Shown here: positions 24,654 to 33,250 of the stretch, piece after piece
Layout: the number at the start of each line of letters is the position of its first letter
Position numbering within the stretch: the stretch's first letter is position 1
Source of the DNA: CAVVFX01 sp963747535
GTDB lineage: Bacteria > Acidobacteriota > Terriglobia > Bryobacterales > Bryobacteraceae
DNA: 64,000 nt
Assembly (NCBI GenBank): GCA_963747535.1
Contig: CAVVFX010000002.1
Location: forward strand, 558,001 to 622,000
Reading direction: 5' to 3'
Made by a program: the position numbers and the translations under genes
The notes under the pieces: model-generated
What the model saw: only the letters and a program-made list of their open reading frames with translations
What the model was told of the DNA's origin: nothing
The model's database searches: none

Positions 24654-24976
24654 CTTATTTGTTACTCCTGTTAGTTTTTTTGGTATCACCAAATACTACT
24701 CCAGCTTGGGTTTCGAGTGCAAGCCGCATAATGATAAAAATACGGCTTGGGTGGGACTTCACAACAGTAGTGTGTTAATTCCAACCAAGAATCCGAATAT
24801 TGATGGCGAGAGGATAAAGAAAAGACTGTATGCTAATATTTCGATTCACAAACAGTGCTGAATCTCGCCCTCATTAAAGAGGGAAAACGAGTGAATGCAG
24901 GAGATGTCTGCGGTGTCGGCGCCTGGGAGCGGAGGAACCGGCGTGACACCGTTCGTTTGTGCATCGCGGGTGCGCC
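24654..24976. promoter_or_regulatory. Likely promoter/leader region of the biosynthetic operon
   Basis: AT-richer than its surroundings. It separates the divergent DUF5132 gene from the operon. TGCTAATAT around 24832-24840 resembles an extended -10 element, but no matching -35 stands out, so the exact promoter is not established. No regulator gene is adjacent. Confidence 0.35.
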
Positions 24977-27900
24977 ATGGACATAGAGAACAGCTTCCCG
25001 AAGGACATGCCAGTCGGGTCGGAGAAATTCAGCTGCGTCCTCATCGGTAACGAGGCAATGCTGATCTGCTGCAGCGAACTCCTGCTCAAGCGGGGTCACG
25101 CTGTACGGGGCCTGATCGCCGCAGGGTCCTCGGTAAGTCAGTGGGCGTCATCGCGGGGCATCCCTCTTCTGCGGCCAGACGAAGATCTGAAGGCGTTCCT
25201 GAGTGCGGAGCCCTTTGACTATCTCTTCAGCATCGCCAATCCGAGAATCTTATATAAAGACATTCTGGAACTCCCTCGCAAGTACGCGATCAACTGCCAC
25301 AATTCATTTCTTCCCAAATACGCCGGCGTTCACGCCACCGCATGGGCGATCCTCCACGAGGAGACGACCCACGGCATCACCTGGCATGCGATTACGGAGG
25401 AGATCGACGGCGGCGACATTCTCCGGCAGGTGGCCATCGATATCGATCGGAATGAGACAGCCTTCACGCTGGACGGCAAATGCTACGAAGCGGCTATCAA
25501 CTCATTCGGTCAGGTCATCTGCGATCTCGAGCAGCCCGGCGTGGCGTTTAGAAAGCAGAATAAGAATGAACGCTCTTATTTTTCAGCCTCCGCCAAACCA
25601 ACTGCAGGATGTGTGCTTTCCTGGAACAAACCGGCAGGGGCGTTAAATGCTTTGGTGCGGTCGTTGGACTTTGGAACCCATCCGAACCCGCTCGGCCTGC
25701 CTAAAATTGCCTTACGGAACGACTACGTCATCGTGACTCAACTCGACGTCCTCGATGACCTGTCGACGGCCGTCCCGGGAACCATCGTGGATGTCGGGCC
25801 AAATGGCATCCGCGTTTCTTCGTCGACCGCCGACGTGATGCTGCGTCAACTGCATACGCTTGATGGGCGGCATCTCCCGATTCGCGAGTTGGTCGAGCAA
25901 TACGGACTGCGCGTTTCGGATCGCCTGGCGGAGTTGGATGAGACGACCGCGGCTCGCCTGCAGCCGCTGGAATCCCGCCTGGTGCGACACGAAGCCTTTT
26001 GGGTTAAACAGCTGGCTGATCTACGCCCGCTGGTACTGCCTTACCCATCCGGTCCGGCATCAAACGGCACAGGCAGGGAGCGTCTCTTGTGGCATGCTCC
26101 GCAGACGGTCGAGGCATTTCTGCTCGATCCTCCGCAGTCTTCTTCGACAGCGCGGGATTTCCTCGTCGCGACATTGGTCGCTTTTCTGAGTCGAGTCTGC
26201 CAGACAGACTGCTTCGATCTGGGATTCACCCATTCTGGCCTGGTACCCTTTGGCGATTTTCATCCGTTGTTTGCCGGCAGCGTGCCACTGCGCATACAGG
26301 TTCCTGCGACGCACACCATCGCGAACCTTTTAGATGATGTCACTGCGCGGGTAGCAGTGACTCAGCGCCGTCTGACTTACCCTCGCGATATCGTGCTTAG
26401 GTACGCAGAGCTTCGATCTGGAGAGGCCTGCTCTCCCGAGCTTCCGGTTGCGATCGAGTATGTCAGCACCCTTGACAACAGCGGTCCGGATACACCACAG
26501 GAGTTGAAGCTCATCATTCCCGAAGGCGCCCTCACCTGGTCGTGGGTTTACGATGCTGAGCGGTTCAGCGCCGACACCATCAGCCGCATGCAAGCGCAGT
26601 ACTCAATGTTTCTGGAGCATGTGATCGCCGGTCCGGCGCAAGCGATTGCCACGATTCCACTGCTTTCCGAACGGGACCGGCATATCATGCAGGTTGCATG
26701 GAATGCCACCCAGGCTCAGTATCCGGATGATACCTGCATCCATCACATGTTTGAAGCGCAGGTCGAGAGGACGCCGGAAGCCATCGCGCTGACGTTCGAG
26801 GATCAGGCTCTGACCTACGCGGCGCTGAACTGCCGCGCCAACCAACTAGCGCACTATTTGAGGGAACTCGGCGTGGGGCCCGAGGTGCTTGTGGGTCTGT
26901 ACGTCGAGCGTTCTTTTGAGATGATCGTGGGTCTCTTAGGTATTCTCAAGGCCGGCGGCGCCTATGTTCCGCTTGACGCGGCATCTCCACCCGCCCGCCT
27001 CGCGATCGCGTTAGAAGATGCCCAAGCCAGGGTCGTACTCACGCAGGATTCGCTGCGGGAAACATTGCGGGCATATCAGGGCAAAGTCCTGTGTCTGGAC
27101 ACTGACTGGCCTGAGATTGCACGGAGGAGTCAGAAGAATCCGCGCGCAATCGCGAATGCGGAGAATCTGTGCTACGTCATTTTCACCTCGGGCTCCGCGG
27201 GTAGTCCGAAGGGCGTGCTGGTCGAACACCGCGGGGTGTGCAACCTCGCCGCGGGACTCGGCCGACTATTCAATGTTACGTCAGAGAGCCGCTGCCTTCA
27301 GTTCGCCACCCTGAGCTTCGATACCTCGGTGGCGGAAATCGTTACGGCCCTGTGCGCCGGAGCCAGACTTTGCCTGGCGCCATCGAGTTCCCTGCTCCCG
27401 GGACCGGACTTGCTGCAGTTCCTGCGGGATAAGAATATTACCCACGCAGTATTGCCACCTTCAACTCTGGCTGTGCTCCCCATCGAACCATTGCCCGCGT
27501 TGCGCGTATTGACTGCCGCGGGGGAGGCGTGTTCTGCCGACCTCGTAGCCACGTGGGGGGCCGCTCCGGGACGCCGCTTCTTTAATGGTTATGGTCCTAC
27601 GGAAACCACGGTTTGCGGCACCGTTTGGGAATGCACGGGACAACCGGGAAAGCCGCCTATTGGCCGACCCTTTGCCAATACCCAGGCCTACATTCTCGAC
27701 CGCCATCTGCAATCCGTCCCAGTGGGGATCCTGGGTGAGTTATACCTCGGAGGAGTAAATCTGGCACGCGGTTATCTGAACCGCCCCGAGCTGACCGGGT
27801 CCCGCTTTATTCCTGATCCTTTTAGCCAGGATCCGCAGGCGCGGCTTTACAAGACGGGAGATCTGGCTCGCTACGCCGCTGACGGAAATATCGAATTCGT

Positions 27901-30900
27901 GGGCCGGTCTGACCATCAGGCGAAGATTCGCGGTTATCGTATCGAGCTCGAAGAAATTGAAGCCGCACTGAAACTCTATCCGGGGATCGAGCATGCGGCT
28001 GTTAACGTATACGAGGCCAGCCCCGGCTATCAAAGCCTCGTAGGATATCTGGCGCCGAGGGAAGTCGAGCGGCCGGCCGTCGCCGAGGTGCGACGCTTTT
28101 TGCTCGAACGGTTGCCGGAGTACATGGTGCCCGAGCGATTCGTCATCCTCGAGTGCATGCCCATGACCCTGAGCGGTAAGGTCGACCGCCGCAAGCTTCC
28201 GGCACCTGTGCAGCAAGTGCCGGAGTACAAGGCTCACAAGACGTCGTCCAATAATGACGTAGAACGATTTCTCATATCTCTCTGGTCAACAATGCTCGGC
28301 CGGGAGAGCGTGAGCATTCACGATAACTTCTTCGACCAGGGAGGCAATTCGTTTCTCAGCCTGCAGACCACGGAACGCATCGGTCAGGAATTCGGCATCA
28401 AAATTCCCGTGGTCACTTTATACCAATACCCCACCATTCATGCGCTGGCAAAGCACCTGACGGCGAACCGGAAGGTTGCTCCGGCCCGTCCGCCAGTTGC
28501 AGAGCGTGCGACGCGATCGCCGGAGGTCAAGAGCACCAGGCACCGCGACAAAGATATCGCGATCATCGGTATGGCGGGCCGTTTCCCAGGCGCGGCCAAT
28601 GTTACGGATCTCTGGCACAAGCTGTGTGCCGGTGAGGAGTGCATCACTTTCTTTACGGACGACGAGCTATCGCCGTTGATCGATCCGGCGCTCAGGCAGG
28701 ACAAAAGTTATGTCAAGGCGAAAGGAATTATCTCCGGCGCCGATACTTTCGATGCCGCCTTCTTTGGGATGACCCCCAGGGAGGCGGAGATCATGGACCC
28801 GCAGCACAGATTGTTCCTCGAGACCGCCCACGAGGCTCTGGAGAATGCCGGTCATACTCCGGAACAATTTGACGGAGCGATAGGTGTGTACGGTGGCTCG
28901 GGGTTCATGAGCTACTTCGTCAATAACCTTGAGAAATGCCCCGAAGTCTCCGGTTCGGTTGGCGGTCTTGTCAAAGTACTCAGCAATGACAAGGACTATA
29001 TGACGACCCGCGTAGCCTATAAGCTGAACCTGCAGGGGCCATGCGTCAGTGTCGGGACGGCCTGTTCTACGTCTCTGGTAGCAGTAGTTAACGCTGTAAC
29101 CAGCCTGGTGAATCACCAATGCGATATGGCCATAGCGGGCGGCGTGACGATCGACACTCCACTCAACTGCGGTTACTTGTATGAAGAAGAGGGGATGCAC
29201 TCCCCGGATGGACATTGCCGTCCGTTCGATGCCAAAGCTCAGGGCACCGTGATGGGTAACGGCGTAGCGATTGTTGTCCTGCGGCGCCTCGCGGACGCGT
29301 TGCGAGACGGCGACCATATTACGGCTGTAATTCGAGGCGTCGGGATCAACAACGACGGCTCCGGGAAGGTGAGCTTTAGCGCGCCGGGCGTGGGCGGACA
29401 GGCAGCTGCCATCGCGATGGCCCACGCGGACGCGGAGATCGATCCTGAAACGATTTCCTACGTCGAAGGGCACGGGACAGCCACGCCCTTGGGCGATCCG
29501 ATTGAGGTTGCGGCGTTGACGCAAGCCTTCCGCGCCCGCACGATGGCCACCGGTTTCTGCGCACTTGGATCCATCAAGGGCAACCTAGGACACCTCGACA
29601 CAGCGGCCGGCGTTACCGGGCTGATCAAAACAGCCTTATCCCTGCAACACCGGAAGATTCCTCCGTCGTTGCATTTCGAAGCACCCAATCCGCAAATTGA
29701 TTTCACCAACAGTCCGTTCTATGTCAATGCCTCGCTCACAGAGTGGAAAGCAACCGCGTGGCCGCGGCGTGCGGGAGTCAGTTCCTTCGGTATGGGAGGA
29801 ACCAATGCCCACGTAGTCTGTGAAGAGGCACCTGACACCGGCGCCTCCGGGCCTTCGCGGCCGCACCAGTTACTGGTACTGTCGGCGAGGACTCCCTCTG
29901 CCTTGGAGGCCGCAACAGCGCAGCTTTCACAACACCTGCAGCAGCATCCGGAGACGAAACTCGCCGACGTCTGTTATACGCTTGCCCGGGGCCGGACCGC
30001 GTCACCGCACCGGCGCTTCGTCGTCTGCCGAGAGACTGCCGATGCCGTAAGCGCGTTAACGCAGTTGCCGCCGGGAAAGGCCGCCAGTCGCCACGTGCCG
30101 CCGAGAACATCTGAAATCGCATTTGTCTTTCCGGGTCAGGGTTCCCAGTATCTCAATATGTGCCGGAGCCTGCATGAGCGGGAAGAGGTATTCAGGAAAA
30201 ACCTTGATCTCTGCGCAGAACTCCTTGCACCTGACCTTGACTGCGATCTGCGCGATGTTCTATTCGCGTCCGATTCCCACGCCGCAGAGACTCTAAACGA
30301 AACAACATTTACACAGCCGTCTATTTTCTCTGTCTCTTATTCCCTGTCGAAGCTATGGGAAAGCTGGGGTGTTCATCCTGGCGCCATGATTGGACACAGC
30401 ATCGGTGAATTTGTCGCGGCGTGTCTGGCGGGCGTTTTCTCCCTTGAGGACGCCCTGCGGCTCATCGCGAAGAGGGGCCAACTGATGGGAGCCCTTCCAC
30501 GAGGCAGCATGTTGTCCGTGCGTTTAGGTGCGGCCGAGATGGAGCGGCGACTGGGAGCGGACGTGGCCATTGCCGCCATAAATGGCCCTTCGCTGTGCGT
30601 CGTGTCCGGAACAACGGAGGCGATCGCCAGAGTGCGAACTGAATTGGAGTCGGACCAGGTACTTTGCCGGCCCTTACAGACCTCGCATGCTTTTCATTCG
30701 GCGATGGTGGAACCCGTGGTGGCACCTTTCACGCAGTATTGTGCCCAAGTCAAGTTATCGCCGCCGCGGATAGAGATCGTCTCAACGGTGACTGGGGACT
30801 GGCTGACTTCATCGCAAGCTACCGACCCGGCGTACTGGGGCAGGCATTTGCGGGAGCCGGTCCGTTTTGCGGCAGGCATTCAGAAGCTATGGCAAGTCCC

Positions 30901-33250
30901 CGAAAGAGTGTTACTTGAGGTCGGTCCGGGTAACACCGGGACGATCTTAGCGCGGCAGCAGATAAAAGATATCAACAGACAAGTCGCTATCTCCTCACTC
31001 GGCACAAGCGCCTCAGACAACATGGAGTCTACGACTTTGTGCGCGGCCGTGGGCCAACTATGGCTCGCTGGAGCGCGCATCGACTGGCACCGTTATTACG
31101 AGGCCGAGCAGCGCCACAGGCTGGCCTTGCCCACCTACCCATTTGAACGGAAGCGTTTCTGGATTGAACCTGCGAGAGACAGCATGAGACATACACCCGA
31201 ACCAACGTCATCGCGCCATTCTTTAGTCAATGGACACGCGCAGGCATCCACTGGCGAGATACCCCTTGCCCATCCGGACTCCGACCACCTCGCAGCAGCA
31301 AGCGGACTGATTCGGGCCCTGAAAGAGATTGTGGAGCAAAGCACCGGCTTGGACATGGAGCCTATCTCCGGGACAACTAGTTTTGTCGAAATGGGGCTCG
31401 ATTCTCTTACGCTGACCCAGATCGCGCAACGCCTGCAGAAACAATTCAATTGCAAAGTCACTTTCCGCCAGCTTTTGGAAGAGTACCCAAACCTTAACAC
31501 TTTGGCGCTCGCACTTGCGAGAGAGGGCCAGGCCGAGTCGAACTTAAGCCCTCGCGGTGCGGTTAGGGCGGCGACGCCACCGGACGTGATCGCGGCAGAA
31601 CACAAATTCAGAGCGTCCGGCAACGGCTCCGCAAGTTTGCCTGTCGAGCCGCCCCGGCCCTTTGGCGCCGGATCGCGGATAGCACGGCATCGCGGACACG
31701 AGTTGAACCCGTCGCAACAGGTGTTTGTGGAGCGTCTGATCGAGCAATATACGCGGCAGACGGGCGGATCGAAAGCCTATGTGCAAGATCACCGGCTCCA
31801 TTTGGCAGATCCGCGCACGGTGTCCGGCTTCGATCCCGTGGTCAAAGAAATGGTCTACCCGATTGTTGCCGCCCGATCCGCAGGCGCAAGAATGTGGGAC
31901 GTCGACGGTAATGAGTATATAGACGTAGTCAGCGGCTTTGGCTCCAGTTTGTTCGGTTACCTACCTCCTTTTATTAAGGAGGCGATCGAGGCTCAACTCG
32001 AGCGCGGCATCGAAATCGGGCCTCAGACAAAAATGGCCGGTGAAGTCGCTGAACTCCTCTGCGAATTGACACATCTTGACCGTGCCACGTTTTGTAATAC
32101 GGGATCGGAAGCCGTCCTCGGAGCGATGCGCCTCGCCCGTACGGTAACCGGCCGCAGCAAGATCGCGCTGTTCTCAGGCTCGTATCACGGGATTTTCGAT
32201 GAAGTGCTGGTGCGCGGCACGAAGCAACTACGACCGATACCCGCAGCTCCCGGTGTGACGCAAGAGGCGGTAGACAACATACTCGTGGTTGATTACGACA
32301 GTCCGGAAGCGTTGCGGATTCTCGAGGCGCGCATCGGAGAACTAGCAGCGGTGCTCGTCGAGCCCGTGCAAAGCCGCCGGCCGGAACTCCAGCCGCGCAC
32401 ATTCCTGCATCTGCTCCGGCGCCTGACCGAGAGAGGCGGGGCCGCGTTGATCGTGGACGAAATGATCACGGGATTCCGTATCGATCAGGGGGGCGCACAG
32501 GCCCACTTCGGTATCCGTGGGGATCTGGCAACGTACGGAAAAATCATCGGCGGAGGAATGCCGATTGGCGTCCTTGCAGGTAGCGCAAAATTCATGGATG
32601 CCATCGACGGAGGTTACTGGCAATACGGCGACGCCTCGCTGCCGGAAGTGGATATCACCTATTTCGCCGGCACATTTGTGCGTCATCCCCTGGCCATCGC
32701 CGCGGCCAAGGCAGCCCTGGAACACTTGAAGACGGAAGGACCAGGCCTGCAACGCCGTCTCAATGAGAAGAGCAACAACTTTGTAGCGGAGCTGAATAGC
32801 TATTTCTCGCGGTTCGGCGCTCCTATGCACCTGGTCAACTTCGGCTCATTGCTCAAACTCGAATTTCATGGCTCGGTGCCATTCGGAAACCTCCTGTACT
32901 ATGTACTCCGCGGCAAGTGTATTCACATTGGAGAGCATCGACCGTTTTTCTTCACGACAGCGCATTCCGATGCAGATTTTGAGCGAATCGTAGTGGCCTT
33001 CAAGGAAGCCGTCGCTGAACTCCAGCGCGCCGGTTTCTTGCTTTCGGACGAAGCGATCTCTGCGGGACCGGAAATGGACACGACTCTTCCATTGGAAGCC
33101 CCGGTACCGGGAGCGCGCCTCGGGCGGGATCCGCAAGGCGAACCCGGATGGTATGTGCCAGATGCGGCACGTCCTGGAAAATACGTCAAAGTGGAGACAG
33201 CTGTCGCGCCATCGCCTGCGGAGCATGCAGCGAACCGCGCCGGAGCGTGA
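24977..33250 (+). CDS. Hybrid NRPS-PKS: formyltransferase-C'-A-T-KS-AT-ACP-aminotransferase
   Basis: About 2757 residues (GTG at 24959 or ATG at 25007 are other possible starts). Domains: formyltransferase (about 15-255) with its Asn/His in INCHNSFLP and Asp in EEIDGGDIL; a half condensation fold without HHxxxDG (about 320-560); adenylation (about 590-1075, FTSGSAGSPKG, YGPTETT, YKTGDL, GKVDRRKL); PCP (GGNSFLSL); KS with Cys in GTACSTSL and both His (EGHGTA, GNLGHLD); AT with GHSIGE and HAFH, hence malonyl-specific; ACP (MGLDSLTL); and a PLP-dependent class-III aminotransferase (about 2290-2680, Lys in YGKIIGGGMP). By family logic it would N-formylate an aminoacyl starter, add malonate and turn the beta-ketone into a beta-amine. 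A-domain pocket residues read DTAVTAGVC, which does not match a code I know; the last Cys recalls aromatic codes. Confidence 0.92.
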   Translation: MDIENSFPKDMPVGSEKFSCVLIGNEAMLICCSELLLKRGHAVRGLIAAGSSVSQWASSRGIPLLRPDEDLKAFLSAEPFDYLFSIANPRILYKDILELPRKYAINCHNSFLPKYAGVHATAWAILHEETTHGITWHAITEEIDGGDILRQVAIDIDRNETAFTLDGKCYEAAINSFGQVICDLEQPGVAFRKQNKNERSYFSASAKPTAGCVLSWNKPAGALNALVRSLDFGTHPNPLGLPKIALRNDYVIVTQLDVLDDLSTAVPGTIVDVGPNGIRVSSSTADVMLRQLHTLDGRHLPIRELVEQYGLRVSDRLAELDETTAARLQPLESRLVRHEAFWVKQLADLRPLVLPYPSGPASNGTGRERLLWHAPQTVEAFLLDPPQSSSTARDFLVATLVAFLSRVCQTDCFDLGFTHSGLVPFGDFHPLFAGSVPLRIQVPATHTIANLLDDVTARVAVTQRRLTYPRDIVLRYAELRSGEACSPELPVAIEYVSTLDNSGPDTPQELKLIIPEGALTWSWVYDAERFSADTISRMQAQYSMFLEHVIAGPAQAIATIPLLSERDRHIMQVAWNATQAQYPDDTCIHHMFEAQVERTPEAIALTFEDQALTYAALNCRANQLAHYLRELGVGPEVLVGLYVERSFEMIVGLLGILKAGGAYVPLDAASPPARLAIALEDAQARVVLTQDSLRETLRAYQGKVLCLDTDWPEIARRSQKNPRAIANAENLCYVIFTSGSAGSPKGVLVEHRGVCNLAAGLGRLFNVTSESRCLQFATLSFDTSVAEIVTALCAGARLCLAPSSSLLPGPDLLQFLRDKNITHAVLPPSTLAVLPIEPLPALRVLTAAGEACSADLVATWGAAPGRRFFNGYGPTETTVCGTVWECTGQPGKPPIGRPFANTQAYILDRHLQSVPVGILGELYLGGVNLARGYLNRPELTGSRFIPDPFSQDPQARLYKTGDLARYAADGNIEFVGRSDHQAKIRGYRIELEEIEAALKLYPGIEHAAVNVYEASPGYQSLVGYLAPREVERPAVAEVRRFLLERLPEYMVPERFVILECMPMTLSGKVDRRKLPAPVQQVPEYKAHKTSSNNDVERFLISLWSTMLGRESVSIHDNFFDQGGNSFLSLQTTERIGQEFGIKIPVVTLYQYPTIHALAKHLTANRKVAPARPPVAERATRSPEVKSTRHRDKDIAIIGMAGRFPGAANVTDLWHKLCAGEECITFFTDDELSPLIDPALRQDKSYVKAKGIISGADTFDAAFFGMTPREAEIMDPQHRLFLETAHEALENAGHTPEQFDGAIGVYGGSGFMSYFVNNLEKCPEVSGSVGGLVKVLSNDKDYMTTRVAYKLNLQGPCVSVGTACSTSLVAVVNAVTSLVNHQCDMAIAGGVTIDTPLNCGYLYEEEGMHSPDGHCRPFDAKAQGTVMGNGVAIVVLRRLADALRDGDHITAVIRGVGINNDGSGKVSFSAPGVGGQAAAIAMAHADAEIDPETISYVEGHGTATPLGDPIEVAALTQAFRARTMATGFCALGSIKGNLGHLDTAAGVTGLIKTALSLQHRKIPPSLHFEAPNPQIDFTNSPFYVNASLTEWKATAWPRRAGVSSFGMGGTNAHVVCEEAPDTGASGPSRPHQLLVLSARTPSALEAATAQLSQHLQQHPETKLADVCYTLARGRTASPHRRFVVCRETADAVSALTQLPPGKAASRHVPPRTSEIAFVFPGQGSQYLNMCRSLHEREEVFRKNLDLCAELLAPDLDCDLRDVLFASDSHAAETLNETTFTQPSIFSVSYSLSKLWESWGVHPGAMIGHSIGEFVAACLAGVFSLEDALRLIAKRGQLMGALPRGSMLSVRLGAAEMERRLGADVAIAAINGPSLCVVSGTTEAIARVRTELESDQVLCRPLQTSHAFHSAMVEPVVAPFTQYCAQVKLSPPRIEIVSTVTGDWLTSSQATDPAYWGRHLREPVRFAAGIQKLWQVPERVLLEVGPGNTGTILARQQIKDINRQVAISSLGTSASDNMESTTLCAAVGQLWLAGARIDWHRYYEAEQRHRLALPTYPFERKRFWIEPARDSMRHTPEPTSSRHSLVNGHAQASTGEIPLAHPDSDHLAAASGLIRALKEIVEQSTGLDMEPISGTTSFVEMGLDSLTLTQIAQRLQKQFNCKVTFRQLLEEYPNLNTLALALAREGQAESNLSPRGAVRAATPPDVIAAEHKFRASGNGSASLPVEPPRPFGAGSRIARHRGHELNPSQQVFVERLIEQYTRQTGGSKAYVQDHRLHLADPRTVSGFDPVVKEMVYPIVAARSAGARMWDVDGNEYIDVVSGFGSSLFGYLPPFIKEAIEAQLERGIEIGPQTKMAGEVAELLCELTHLDRATFCNTGSEAVLGAMRLARTVTGRSKIALFSGSYHGIFDEVLVRGTKQLRPIPAAPGVTQEAVDNILVVDYDSPEALRILEARIGELAAVLVEPVQSRRPELQPRTFLHLLRRLTERGGAALIVDEMITGFRIDQGGAQAHFGIRGDLATYGKIIGGGMPIGVLAGSAKFMDAIDGGYWQYGDASLPEVDITYFAGTFVRHPLAIAAAKAALEHLKTEGPGLQRRLNEKSNNFVAELNSYFSRFGAPMHLVNFGSLLKLEFHGSVPFGNLLYYVLRGKCIHIGEHRPFFFTTAHSDADFERIVVAFKEAVAELQRAGFLLSDEAISAGPEMDTTLPLEAPVPGARLGRDPQGEPGWYVPDAARPGKYVKVETAVAPSPAEHAANRAGA

